Source: Myroides sp. NP-2 (GTDB taxonomy: Bacteria > Bacteroidota > Bacteroidia > Flavobacteriales > Flavobacteriaceae). Taken from it: DNA of 37,662 nt. Positions 1 through 8,588 of this stretch are shown piece after piece. The stretch lies in the NCBI RefSeq assembly GCF_014145665.1, contig NZ_JACHTD010000020.1, forward strand, positions 1-37,662, read 5' to 3'. The notes under the pieces are model-generated. The model made no database searches, was not told where the DNA came from, and saw nothing but the letters and a program-made list of their open reading frames with translations. Each line of letters begins with the position of its first letter. Positions within the stretch are counted from its first letter, which is position 1. The position numbers and the translations under genes are program-made.

Positions 1-216
1 TTAACTTTTATGGGTAAGGGAACTTGTGTTTGGTTGTTTCGAAAAACAATGTAAAAAAATAGAAACAAACACAAAAAAAGCAGTAATCGTAAAATTACTG
101 CTTGTATATCTTAAAACTGCACTTCGACAACTCCATAATACTTTATTAGCTTCCTACGGTTCCGTTCAACGGGCTTTCATCTCGTGCCCTCCGGGCAAGA
201 CGAAAGCTTAGTTATT
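1..216. repeat. Long dispersed repeat, copy 1 (cassette boundary / IS91-type tail)
   Basis: The stretch closely matches copy 4 at 36465-36680 over its whole length, and its inner half matches copies 2 and 3. It contains a hairpin (AGCAGTAAT / ATTACTGCT, about 78-102), then a second imperfect GC-richer hairpin built on GCTTTCATC...GGGCAAGACGAAAGC (about 172-208), and ends in CTTAGTTATT at 216. Copies 1 and 4 also share the leader GGGTAAGGGAACTTGTGTTTGG, which in copy 4 lies directly behind an IS91-family transposase end. No gene is supported here; the small frames inside are repeat-derived. Confidence 0.8.
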
Positions 217-229
217 GTAAGCAGTTATT

Positions 230-733
230 TTATTCCGTTTCAATTTGTTTTCCAGACAATACTTGTTCCTTTTTTAATTCAAATTCAGTTTCTGTCAAGA
301 GTCCTTTGTTTTTCAGTTCCGCAAGTTGCCCAATCAGTTCGTTTTCTCTTTTTGATTTAGCTTTTAAATCATTTTCCTCCGTTTCTTTTTTTAATTCAGT
401 CAGTAGTATGTCAAATTTATTATGCACTTCTTTCTCTGTTAAAATTCCCTCTGCGAAAAGTTTTTTAATTTTTTCAACTTCGTTTTCTTTTCCACTTTCT
501 ATTAATTTCTCCTCTTTAGATTTTTTCCAAATATTAATAACTAAAAACATTGCTCCAGTTATTGTAAGTATAGATAAAATTCCACCAACTCCAGGATAAG
601 AAACAAACGATTGATATTGGTCTTGTATAAATTCAGGTTGTTTTAAAAAATGGAAATATTTGAACATAGAAACCAAAATCAGTCCTAAAAAGATTATAAA
701 AACTGTATTTAAAAATTTGTTCTCTTGTTTCAT
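230..733 (-). CDS. SHOCT-domain membrane protein
   Basis: This 167-aa protein starts with two predicted membrane segments (about residues 8-25 and 48-68). They are followed by a charged cytoplasmic tail holding two SHOCT-like short helical units (about 88-112, LFAEGILTEKEVHNKF, and about 133-158, LKNKGLLTETEFELKK). SHOCT units are small oligomerisation modules usually found at the ends of other proteins; the role here is unknown. The gene fills its repeat-bounded module almost completely, with a leader of about 16 bases between the module edge and the ATG. Immediately inside the two boundaries lie GTAAGC (217-222) and GCTTAC (744-749), a perfect private inverted repeat. A membrane-effector role would fit a defence or stress cassette, but that is speculation. 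Confidence 0.75.
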   Translation of the reverse strand: MKQENKFLNTVFIIFLGLILVSMFKYFHFLKQPEFIQDQYQSFVSYPGVGGILSILTITGAMFLVINIWKKSKEEKLIESGKENEVEKIKKLFAEGILTEKEVHNKFDILLTELKKETEENDLKAKSKRENELIGQLAELKNKGLLTETEFELKKEQVLSGKQIETE

Positions 734-749
734 TTTTCTAATTGCTTAC

Positions 750-1146
750 AACGGCAGTCTGTGAAAAAAGTACACAAACTCCTTTCAAATATAGTTAATA
801 TTTCTTAAATTCATAAGGTATTCATAATTCACGGTTTTATTCCTATAACTAATGGTTTAGACAGATAAAATTCTAGATTAACTATAAAAAAAGCAGTAAT
901 CGTAAAATTACTGCTCGTATATCTTAAAACTACACTTCGAAAACTCCATAATACGGATTAAGCTCCCTACGGTTTAACTCATTTTACTTTATTTGTTTTG
1001 GTATTCGTTGAAATTACATTTCGTCCAACGGGCTTTACTTCATGGTTTATTATTTGTTTTAGTATTCAGTGATTTCAATTCATCTCTTGTCTTCCAAACA
1101 AGACGTTTCGACCGAAGGGACAGAGCAAAGATAAAGCTTAGTTATT
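750..1146. repeat. Long dispersed repeat, copy 2 (about 400 bp)
   Basis: The copy runs from AACGGCAGTCTGTG (750) to CTTAGTTATT (1146). It matches copy 3 (2971-3351) nearly throughout, including the segment around CACGGTTTTATKCCTATAA and the AGCAGTAAT / ATTACTGCT hairpin at about 891-915. The last part is shared with copies 1 and 4 but contains extra sequence. It separates the SHOCT module from the OLD-nuclease module and carries no supported gene. Confidence 0.8.
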
Positions 1147-1157
1147 ATGTACAGTTG

Positions 1158-2942
1158 TTATGGTTTAGATATTTTTTGTAAGAAACTTTTAACTTCAGGA
1201 TACTTTGAGTCAGCATTTATAATCATCTCGCTTAACTTCTTATTTCCTTTAATATTGAAAAGACCAACCATCCCATTTTTAGCTTGTTCTCCTGAAAAGT
1301 CAATTTTTAAACCATCTTCCAAATTGTTTTCATTTTTAAGAAGTTCAATGTTGTATAATATCCCTTTGTCCTTGAATGTAATAGCTTTAATTTTACTTTC
1401 AAGTTTATTAAATTTAAACGTCTTTAAGTTAACTTTTTTAGAAAGTTCCGTAGATAAATGATGTAGAATTTCTGGGTAAATAAAGTCTTCAACCTCAAAA
1501 TTACTTTTTACCTTGTTATGCCCTACATCATCTAAATTTGGAGTCTCACCAAAACAATTTGGAATAAATTCTATTGTTACAACAATATTTTTAAATGACT
1601 TAATTTTGGATTTAATCCTATTATACTCTTTACGCCCTTCTTCATCATTATCAAAAATGACTCTAATTTTTGGTTTGAAATCTCTATCAGTGTAAAAATT
1701 ATTGTAAAACTCTAAATATTTGTCAATTTTTGTAGCACCGCCTGAAGAAATAATATTAGGAATATTTATACCGAAGAAATTACTTATTTCAGATAAATAT
1801 TTCTTATCAGACTCTCCTTCTAATATAATATTATAATTATCCAAAAGTTCAAAATCTTCATCTGTTATACCTAAATACTCTCTAATTTTTTTTAAACCAT
1901 TTTCCTGCTTAATATCAATTAAACAAGTATTAAGGGGATGATATTTTAATTTTGTTCTTTGATATTCTCTTTCTTCTCCGACTTCTAAATCCAGTAAAAA
2001 TACATTGTCTAATTTATAACAGTCAATGAATGTTTGAGAATGTGAGGTTACAATAACTTGGTGTTTTTTAGCAATATCTAATAAGTGATTATGTAATTTT
2101 TTCTGAAGACCTTGATGCAAGTAGACATCTGGTTCGTCTATACAAAAAATTACATTCTTCTTTTTTAATTTAGATATTATTTTACTGTGCAATAATATAT
2201 AACCTAATCTTTGTAGACCAGATCCCTTTCCTTCAATGTTCCTATTGGATAAGTCATTTAAATAGAATTCTACATCTTCAGAAATTAAATCTTTAAATTT
2301 TTTAACGTCAGAAGTGTTTTCAAAACTTACGCTCCAATTTGAATTGAATTCTTTAAAAATTGGATTTATTTCAGAGGCAAGTTTATTTAATATTTCAAGT
2401 AAACCTTTGCTATAACTTTCAAAAGAATCCTTTAAATCTTTTTTTAACCCACTAAATCTAGCTTTTTCGTATTCTAATTCATAAACATCATCTATTAAGT
2501 TATTTATTAAAGTTGGAAAAGAGATATTAATTGCAGGAATGAAGAAAAATGAAATCTGATTTAATATTCTGCCAATTTCCTTATTATCACCAAGACTTTT
2601 GTTTTGCTGACCTTCTTCAATTATAATTTTTTCGTAGGATTCTTTATCTATTCCATTAACTCCGAATTCTCTTTTGATAATATGCTGAATATTGTTTTTC
2701 TCAAATGTTAAAGTTATTTCGGGATATGTTGAACCTCCTCTAGAACCTAACTTATGATTTGGAATATCTTCTGTTAAACTGTATTGTTCAGGATTGAAAA
2801 AAATATTTAGTGCTTTTAAAACATTTGTTTTACCAGAATTATTAGCACCACATATTGTTGAAAAATTATTAGAAGTATTTAAATTTAACTTTAAATCTAA
2901 GATAGATCTAAAACGCTTTATTTGAATTTTCTTTAGAATCAT
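1158..2942 (-). CDS. OLD-family ATP-dependent endonuclease (AAA ATPase + TOPRIM)
   Basis: This 594-aa protein has an SMC/ABC-like ATPase followed by a TOPRIM nuclease domain, the architecture of OLD (overcoming lysogenization defect) nucleases. Visible motifs are Walker A GANNSGKT (residues 32-39), the ABC-like signature SGLQRLGYILL, Walker B VIFCIDEPDVYLHQG, an H-loop VIVTSHSQTF, then the TOPRIM glutamate ILEGESDKKYL and acidic VIFDNDEEG. I chose the ATG at 2942 because MILKKIQIKRFRS is the usual start of the ATPase fold and the 18 residues upstream of it are encoded partly by the repeat boundary. No UvrD-like partner (GajB type) lies next to it, so it resembles stand-alone class 1 OLD proteins. 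Members of the family give phage resistance; that role is likely but not shown here. Private inverted repeats (ATGTACA at 1147, TGTGCAT up to 2970) flank the module. Confidence 0.9.
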   Translation of the reverse strand: MILKKIQIKRFRSILDLKLNLNTSNNFSTICGANNSGKTNVLKALNIFFNPEQYSLTEDIPNHKLGSRGGSTYPEITLTFEKNNIQHIIKREFGVNGIDKESYEKIIIEEGQQNKSLGDNKEIGRILNQISFFFIPAINISFPTLINNLIDDVYELEYEKARFSGLKKDLKDSFESYSKGLLEILNKLASEINPIFKEFNSNWSVSFENTSDVKKFKDLISEDVEFYLNDLSNRNIEGKGSGLQRLGYILLHSKIISKLKKKNVIFCIDEPDVYLHQGLQKKLHNHLLDIAKKHQVIVTSHSQTFIDCYKLDNVFLLDLEVGEEREYQRTKLKYHPLNTCLIDIKQENGLKKIREYLGITDEDFELLDNYNIILEGESDKKYLSEISNFFGINIPNIISSGGATKIDKYLEFYNNFYTDRDFKPKIRVIFDNDEEGRKEYNRIKSKIKSFKNIVVTIEFIPNCFGETPNLDDVGHNKVKSNFEVEDFIYPEILHHLSTELSKKVNLKTFKFNKLESKIKAITFKDKGILYNIELLKNENNLEDGLKIDFSGEQAKNGMVGLFNIKGNKKLSEMIINADSKYPEVKSFLQKISKP

Positions 2943-2970
2943 AAAACGATGTAGGTTTACAATTGTGCAT

Positions 2971-3351
2971 AACGGCAGTCTGTGAAAAAAGAACACAAAT
3001 TCCTTTCAAATATAGTTAATATTTCATAAATCCATTAGGTATTCATAATTCACGGTTTTATGCCTATAATCAATGGTTTATACAGACAAAAATGCTAAAT
3101 TAACTATAAAAAAAGCAGTAATCGTAAAATTACTGCTAGTATATCTTAAAGCTGCACTTCGAAAACTCCATAATACTTTATTAGCTTCCTACGGTGAGCC
3201 TGCCGTGAGTTTATCGAAGGGTTCAACGGGCTTTACTTCACTTGTCTATTATTTAATTAGGTGTTCAGTGATTTTCAATTCATCTCGTGCCATCCGGGCA
3301 AGACGACCCGAGGGCTTTGCCCGAACAGAGCGAAGCTAAAGCTTAGTTATT
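2971..3351. repeat. Long dispersed repeat, copy 3
   Basis: It begins AACGGCAGTCTGTG at 2971 and ends CTTAGTTATT at 3351, as copy 2 does, with the AGCAGTAAT / ATTACTGCT hairpin near 3115-3139. Near its right end it holds extra short GC-rich palindromic stretches (GAGGGCTTTGCCC, about 3310-3322). Its boundary sequence runs into the HEPN-like module. The reading frame across it is repeat-derived. Confidence 0.8.
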
Positions 3352-3363
3352 AGCAGCAGTATT

Positions 3364-4110
3364 TTATTTGATTTCTAAAACGAGTTTTTGTGTTAAATGA
3401 GCAAAATGTTTCATCAGGCTTTCAATGTCAGCTATAAATACTTCAATTTTCACATCCTTTGCTGAATAAAACTTAATCGTGTTACCATCTTTTATAACAT
3501 TTTTGGTTGCTCTAAAATCTTTATTAATTGGAGTAAATCTATGATTAAAGGAATTTCTAATATTATAAGAATCTTTTGTGTTGTTTAAAAAGTCTGTCAA
3601 AGCATTTTTAATTTCTTCTGTATGTATTTGTTCAAGGAATTTTTCATTTAAAAATATCTTATCTTCTCTAAGCTTTAAATCACAGTAGACATTCAGTAAT
3701 TGCCCAATTACATCTCTAGTTGAGAAATAATAGTAGTAAAAGATTTCAATAAAATATTCAAGTAATAGTTTGTCAGTATATTGATTTACTGCTTCATCGT
3801 TTTTAATTTCTAGTTCCCTTAAATAATGAGTATTTACGTAAACAAAAGTTTCTTCCATTTTTCCAAGTCGATTATTTACGCAATTACACCACCAATAGAT
3901 GTCTTCTTCTCTAATTGCTGTTTCAAATGAAGAATTTTGCAGAATTCCTATGGTTGCGGATTTATACTCAACATTAAAGCGTTCAATTTTGGGAATAATA
4001 TTGTTTATTTTGCGCCTTTCTTCTTTAGTTGGATATTTGAAAGTATCAGCTTTAAGTGTAATTGTTTCTCCCATGTTTTTCCGAATTAGTTCAGCTAAGT
4101 TTTTCGGCAA
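3364..4110 (-). CDS. HEPN-like hypothetical protein
   Basis: The protein is about 236-248 aa and I do not recognise a characterised relative. The segment IRNSFNHRF (about residue 193) has an R-x4-H pattern inside a mostly helical region rich in aromatic residues (IEIFYYYYF), which is reminiscent of HEPN RNase families, including those resembling Cthe_2314. HEPN proteins are common toxins and abortive-infection effectors, so the neighbourhood of the OLD nuclease would suit that role, but this is inference. The start is uncertain: the reading begins with TTG at 4110, the first ATG is at 4074, and the frame stays open further upstream with protein-like sequence (WELAAILPKNLAELI), so the 5' end may have been trimmed. 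AGCAGCA (3352-3358) and TGCTGCT (4114-4120) form this module's private inverted repeat. Confidence 0.6.
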   Translation of the reverse strand: MPKNLAELIRKNMGETITLKADTFKYPTKEERRKINNIIPKIERFNVEYKSATIGILQNSSFETAIREEDIYWWCNCVNNRLGKMEETFVYVNTHYLRELEIKNDEAVNQYTDKLLLEYFIEIFYYYYFSTRDVIGQLLNVYCDLKLREDKIFLNEKFLEQIHTEEIKNALTDFLNNTKDSYNIRNSFNHRFTPINKDFRATKNVIKDGNTIKFYSAKDVKIEVFIADIESLMKHFAHLTQKLVLEIK

Positions 4111-4996
4111 AATTGCTGCTAGCTCCCAAATATACGCAATTACATTTATTTAAGAAATTATTTGTTTATTCTTTATCAAAATAGATATAATACGGTATAT
4201 AATAAAAATATATAGTGCGTAATTTGTATTGTAATTTTAAATTTTAATGCGATTTTAAATAAAATATATACAAAATACGAATATGGAAGTTTCGTTGTTC
4301 ATAAGCTCTTTATATTATATTGATTTTTTATAAATGAACATTATAATAATCCCACCCACCCTATTTCAAAGTTAAATTTCTATCTAACTGTTTAATACTT
4401 TACACCCGGGAAATAACCCCTTGCTGTAAATAATTAAACAATAAATTCACAAAACACAACCTCTTAAAATCGGTTTAGTTTTAGTCGTTCATTTTACGAT
4501 AGAAATTAGTGTGTTTATCCCAGTTAAAAGGAAATTTAATTTATGTTTTAATTTTTTCTTTTTGTTTGGTTTTTATTGTTCCATCAGCATATTGAAAAAT
4601 AGTTCTTCCTCTTTTTAGATCATTCTACTCGGAATGGCCGCCATATATGGTTTTCTTGTTGCAAAATTATTGCCTATTCCGATTTATAAAAATCTATTAA
4701 GGTTTCTACTTCACAAGAACTACATCAATATAGTTGGCCTTAAAATCGTCATTATTTTCAGGAAAAATAACGCCAATTTTCAGTTTATCTATCGTGTATT
4801 TCTAACTCGCAGACACTCCTAAATATATTTACCAGTCGAATCCATTTGTCAGCTTCATTTCTGTAGCGGCCAATGGATTTTTCCTTTTATAAATCGTTCG
4901 GTAGGCAATAGTTCTATTTCGCACAGAAAAGCCATAAGCGACAACTCACGAAGAATGATTAATAAAAATTGTAGAACTATTAAATATTATTTCATT
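4111..4996. other. Intergenic region with decayed coding remnant
   Basis: The region is nearly 900 bases without an intact gene. The first part (4140-4350) is AT-rich with no clear feature. The segment 4351-4523 is copy A of a duplicated element. Between about 4620 and 4930, the minus strand shows protein-like stretches (for example KLKIGVIFPENNDDFKANYIDVVL) interrupted by several stop codons and frame changes, which looks like the remains of a gene. I could not identify its family. Confidence 0.45.
4351..4523. repeat. Direct repeat with nested inverted repeats, copy A
   Basis: This is a near copy of 7665-7836 in the same orientation. Both copies keep an outer inverted repeat AATTTCTATC (4375-4384) / GATAGAAATT (4498-4507) and an inner pair TTTACA / TGTAAA, while the sequence between has drifted. 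The two copies bracket the ardC pseudogene and its insertion sequence. It could be a recombination or resolution site, a partition site, or a structured RNA; nothing in the sequence decides between these. Confidence 0.7.
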
Positions 4997-5575
4997 ATGG
5001 AAACAAGTTTAAAAACTCCCCAAGCAAAAAGAATCGTTAAAACAACAGAAAAGAGCCAAGCTCAAACTACAAAGAATAATTATAACGATTTGTTTTTTAG
5101 TTCAATTATTGAACAGTTGGAAAGTGTAGAAGAGAAACATTGGCAACATTTTTTAAAAGAAAATGTATCTTTTATGCCTGCTAATAGACTTTCTTTACAA
5201 TCTTACACACGATTAAACCAATTTATATTGGCACTTGATATGCTGATAAATAAACGTTCAAATTGCTATTATGCAACTTTTAATCAAATTACTAAATCAA
5301 AAGGTAAAATTAAGAAAGGTTCAAAGTCATTACCAATACAATACTTTAGTTATGATATTAGACATAAAGAAACGGAAGAACGTATTCAACTTGCTGAATT
5401 TAAGGCTTTAGATAGCACAAAACAAAAAGAATATCGAGTAAAAAGCTTTATTAAGTATTATCGTGTATTTCATACGGATAACATTGAAAATATAAATGAT
5501 TGTGACTTTCCAATTATTGCAGATATTGAATTCATTGAGTTTGACGAAGGTGCCGAAAAATTTATTAATAACTGA
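4997..5575 (+). pseudogene. ardC: ArdC-like antirestriction protein (DUF1738), 5' part
   Basis: The reading frame from the ATG at 4997 gives the N-terminal domain of a DUF1738/ArdC-type protein: an IEQLESVEEKHWQHFL helix, a motif region SYTRLNQFILALDML, the K-GSKSLPIQYF segment and IKYYRVFHTDNIE. It stops at a TGA created by the inserted IS element just after EGAEKFINN. Removing the IS and one copy of the target repeat rejoins this frame exactly to the zincin half at 7143-7558 (KFINN-LIEH). ArdC-type proteins bind DNA and protect incoming plasmids from host restriction. The gene is therefore disrupted and probably inactive unless the IS excises precisely. Confidence 0.85.
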
Positions 5576-7142
5576 AGTTTCGCACCCAAAACTGGGGCTT
5601 ATAGAAGTGAAAAAATAGCATGTAAACCAAGGTAATCCCTTGGTTTTATTGTATCTTTAAGTTACGACACACAAAGTACAAAACATGCTACAATACGAAG
5701 ATATTACTAAAGTTCAAGAAATAAAAGGAAAGTTCAAAAAGGTTTGGTTGAGTTCTGAATATTTAAATTCACATTTAAACATATTAGGCTTTAATAAGAT
5801 AACAAAACAGTTTGATTGGTGTAAAAAATCGGGTTATACATTTAAGGACTTAATTTCCATACTTTTAATACTTCCCATTATCGGTATTAGTTCTGTGTTT
5901 TCTTTATCTAAGAATAAAGACGCTGATATAAATAACTGTGGTAAAGATTCTTACTACCGTCTATTGTCGAATCAAAACATTGACTGGAGATCATTCTTAT
6001 ATCAGTTTGTCATGCAATATTTACTTAAAGAAGAACTTTTTACACCTGAAAAAGATGCTACAAAATGCTTGATTTTTGATGATTCTGACCTTGCTAAAAC
6101 AGGTAAAACAATTGAAGGTGTTTCAAAAATATACAATCATGTATCAAAGAGTTTCTACTTGGGATACAAGATTTTAGTAGCAGGATATTGGAATGGTAGC
6201 GTATTTATTCCAGTAGATTTTAGTTTACACCGTGAAAGCAAAAAGTCAAAACTGAAATATGGTTTAACTGCAAAACAACGTCAAGCTCAAAAAAAGACTC
6301 CTCGATGCTCGAAAACCGTTGCTGCAAAAAGATATTTAGAACTCAACAAAAAGAAGACAGATGTATTAGTACAAATGTTTTCAAGAGTGATAAAGCGCAA
6401 AATAACAGTGGATTATATTTTGACAGACACTTGGTTTACAAGTATAAGTCTACTCAAAAAACTACGTAGTATCTGTGGGAAAACTCATATTATTGGTATG
6501 TATAAATACAATAGCAAGATTGAAGTTCAGTCGAGGATTAAAACGATTTCACAGCTTAAAAAACAAGACAAAAAACCAAAAAGATGCCGTAAATTCAACT
6601 ATTATTATCACTCTTATGTAACTAATATTGAAGGACTTGATGTTGAAGTATTTATTTCAAAACGTGGCATTAATGGCAAATGGCATACATTAATAACTAC
6701 AGATACATCATTAAAATTCGTCAAAGTAATAGAAATATATAGTATCCGATGGTCGATAGAAGTATTCTTCAAAGAAGCTAAACAGCTCTTAGGACTTGGT
6801 AAAGCTCAATCGACAAACTTTGATATTCAGATAGCGCAAACAACTATTGTGTTTATACAGTATTTACTCATAAGTATCCGTTATAGAATGGAAGCTTATG
6901 AAACTATTGGAGGTCTATTTAAAGACCTCCAGCAAGATTATATTGAAAACAAATTGAACGTTAGATTATTAGCTGTAGTAGCCTTAATACTTGATGTTTT
7001 GGAAAAACTAGTAGAGTCTATTGATATTCATGATATTACAACTAAAATAATTGATAATATTGAATCTTTTGGACTTTTATCCAATAATTATCACTTTAAA
7101 TATCAGGCTACTACGTGAAAGTAAATTGGTGCGAAACTTGAG
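5572..7142 (+). mobile_element. IS4-family insertion sequence, 1571 bp
   Basis: The element has terminal inverted repeats: CTGAAGTTTCGCACC at 5572 and GGTGCGAAACTTGAG ending at 7142, which match except for one base. It is flanked by the direct repeat TTAATAA (5565-5571 and 7143-7149), which marks the target duplication. It carries one full-length transposase gene. The ends, target duplication and intact gene indicate a complete and fairly recent insertion into ardC. Confidence 0.88.
5685..7118 (+). CDS. IS4-family DDE transposase
   Basis: The 477-aa protein has the DDE catalytic pattern of IS4-type transposases: an acidic residue in CLIFDDSDLAKTG (about residues 128-140), a second in VDYILTDTWFTS (about 243-254), and the YREK-like segment YSIRWSIEVFFKEAKQLLGLG (about 356-376) that holds the catalytic glutamate. 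It spans most of the IS, with a leader of about 110 bases and a few bases to the right inverted repeat. It catalyses cut-and-paste movement of this element. No internal stop or frameshift is visible, so it could be active. Confidence 0.9.
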   Translation: MLQYEDITKVQEIKGKFKKVWLSSEYLNSHLNILGFNKITKQFDWCKKSGYTFKDLISILLILPIIGISSVFSLSKNKDADINNCGKDSYYRLLSNQNIDWRSFLYQFVMQYLLKEELFTPEKDATKCLIFDDSDLAKTGKTIEGVSKIYNHVSKSFYLGYKILVAGYWNGSVFIPVDFSLHRESKKSKLKYGLTAKQRQAQKKTPRCSKTVAAKRYLELNKKKTDVLVQMFSRVIKRKITVDYILTDTWFTSISLLKKLRSICGKTHIIGMYKYNSKIEVQSRIKTISQLKKQDKKPKRCRKFNYYYHSYVTNIEGLDVEVFISKRGINGKWHTLITTDTSLKFVKVIEIYSIRWSIEVFFKEAKQLLGLGKAQSTNFDIQIAQTTIVFIQYLLISIRYRMEAYETIGGLFKDLQQDYIENKLNVRLLAVVALILDVLEKLVESIDIHDITTKIIDNIESFGLLSNNYHFKYQATT

Positions 7143-7558
7143 TTAATAATTTAATTGAACACAAAAATTTATCCTTACAACATCTAGTACAAGGCGAAGC
7201 GTATTATATTCCAGGAAGAGATGAAATTCATTTACCAAAACCACAATATTTTAAAAATATGGAAGCATATTATTCAACTGTTTTTCATGAAATTATTCAT
7301 TGGACTGGACACAAAGACCGCTTAAACCGTTTAGACCAAGATTTTGAAGATGGCAGAAATAAATACGCTTTTGAAGAATTGGTTGCTGAATTGGGTTCGT
7401 TATTGTTTTCGTTAGAATTTAATTATTCGGAGCAGTTTATTAACTCAATTATCTATCTAAAAAGTTGGTTAAAGCATACAGCGGAAGAGAAAAAACATGA
7501 AATTTTAGAAGAAGCATTTGGTTATGCGAACAAAGCAATAAATTACCTTAAATCATAA
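7143..7558 (+). pseudogene. ardC: ArdC-like antirestriction protein, 3' zincin part
   Basis: This is the continuation of the split ardC gene. It encodes the metallopeptidase half, including the zinc-binding HExxH motif in VFHEIIHWTGH, followed by the conserved helix FEELVAELGSLLFS and the C-terminal segment SWLKHTAEEKKHEILEEAFGYANKAINYL. The first in-frame ATG (7259) lies inside the domain, so an independent protein from here would lack part of the fold. The frame matches the upstream half once the IS and one TTAATAA copy are removed. Confidence 0.85.
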
Positions 7559-7561
7559 ACC

Positions 7562-7600
7562 TTTTACGCCTTTTAAAATAATAAAGGGCGTAAAAATTTG
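7562..7600 (+). terminator. Rho-independent terminator after ardC
   Basis: A stem TTTTACGCC...GGGCGTAAAA begins four bases after the ardC stop and ends in an A/T-rich tail. A second short stem GCCCC-TCC-GGGGC follows at about 7601-7613. It would end transcripts of the ardC remnant before the partition operon. Confidence 0.65.
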
Positions 7601-7664
7601 CCCCTCCGGGGCGGATTGATTTAGTTAGTGATACCTTATATTCGTACCTTAATATTTTCTTACC

Positions 7665-7836
7665 CCACCCACCCTATTTAAAAGTTAAATTTCTATCTAC
7701 CTCCTTTAATACTTTACACTCGGAAAATATCTCCTTGTTGTAAATAATTAAAGGGTACATTCACAAAACAAATCCTCTTTTAATCGGATTAGTTTTTAGT
7801 TGTTCTTTTACGATAGAAATTAGTGTGCTTAACCCT
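7665..7836. repeat. Direct repeat with nested inverted repeats, copy B
   Basis: This copy lies upstream of parA. It keeps AATTTCTATC (7688-7697) and GATAGAAATT (7812-7821), spaced as in copy A to within one base, and also the inner TTTACA / TGTAAA pair. The drift between copies in the loop but not in the arms suggests the paired ends matter. Being next to parA, it is a candidate partition or resolution site. Confidence 0.7.
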
Positions 7837-7884
7837 TTTGATATAAGGTATTTATAAAATATTATTTCATACATTTTTAATAGT

Positions 7885-7943
7885 ATATAAATATATATTT
7901 ATATCTAAATATATTAATATTTAACTATACAAATATTTGTATA
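7885..7943. promoter_or_regulatory. Palindromic operator-like sites upstream of parA
   Basis: Two perfect palindromes lie in the AT-rich leader of the parA operon: ATATAAATAT/ATATTTATAT at 7885-7904 and TATACAAAT/ATTTGTATA at 7926-7943, the second ending 45 bases before the start codon. Plasmid partition operons are usually autoregulated, so these are candidate binding sites for ParA or the small downstream protein. AT-rich palindromes can also arise by chance. Confidence 0.4.
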
Positions 7944-7988
7944 TCAATATATTTTGATTTATTTTTGATGAAAATTAATAGATGAATT

Positions 7989-8588
7989 ATGGCTAAGATC
8001 ATTTTATTTACTCATCAGAAAGGTGGTGTTGGAAAAAGTACATTATCTTATAATGTTGCAAATTTACTTAACCAAGATGCGAAGGTTGGCTTAATTGATT
8101 GGGATTATCAAGGTACTTTACTTCAAGTAAAAGACTTAAATGACCAGTTGACGTATATTGATGTGGATCGTAAAATTAATAAAATACCGCATGAAGATTT
8201 CGATTTCATCATTATCGATACACCTCCTTACCTATTCGAAGAAATACACTCATTGGTACAACAAGCTGATTTAATTGTAATACCAACGCAAGCGAGTATT
8301 AATGATTTATTAGCTATTGATAAAACTGTACAGATTATTAAAGATAATAATGCTGTAGATCGATCTTTAATCGTTTTTAATAGAATTAAAGCTAATTCAT
8401 CACTTAAAGATAGATTAAGTGAAAATTTTAATGAGTTGGATGTTCCTATTGCTAACACTGTAATCAACGATTATGATGCAATTACCAACAGTATTGTAAC
8501 CAAAGGAGTTGAAGGAAAGCACAAAGCGAGTAATCAACTTCAGAATTTGACAAGAGAATTAATGATTAAACTTTTAAGTAATGGCTAA
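7989..8588 (+). CDS. parA: ParA-family partition ATPase
   Basis: This 199-aa protein is a small ParA/MinD-type ATPase. The deviant Walker A KGGVGKST is at residues 11-18, a Walker A' / Walker B equivalent is in FIIIDTPPYLFEE (about 75-87), and ADLIVIPTQAS follows. ParA proteins segregate low-copy plasmids by ATP-dependent patterning on the nucleoid together with a centromere-binding partner. It lacks an N-terminal HTH, as in the short type Ib group. The next gene overlaps its stop by 8 bases and is the likely partner. The start ATG follows a long AT-rich leader with palindromes. Confidence 0.92.
   Translation: MAKIILFTHQKGGVGKSTLSYNVANLLNQDAKVGLIDWDYQGTLLQVKDLNDQLTYIDVDRKINKIPHEDFDFIIIDTPPYLFEEIHSLVQQADLIVIPTQASINDLLAIDKTVQIIKDNNAVDRSLIVFNRIKANSSLKDRLSENFNELDVPIANTVINDYDAITNSIVTKGVEGKHKASNQLQNLTRELMIKLLSNG

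Noticed and set aside
306..599. Plus-strand reading frame opposite the SHOCT gene
   Set aside because: It is serine/phenylalanine-rich shadow sequence of an AT-rich minus-strand gene with a plausible domain structure.
2943..2996. An 18-residue N-terminal extension of the OLD nuclease
   Set aside because: It would be encoded across the repeat boundary, and the ATPase fold begins at the ATG at 2942.
3073..3339. Reading frames across the long repeats (also at 26-211 and 993-1181)
   Set aside because: Similar frames appear in several repeat copies and contain hairpin sequence. They change frame between copies, so they are not conserved genes.
4634..4822. A plus-strand 62-residue frame in the gap before ardC
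   Set aside because: It has no recognisable features. The minus strand of the same stretch shows more protein-like but broken sequence, which fits a decayed gene better.
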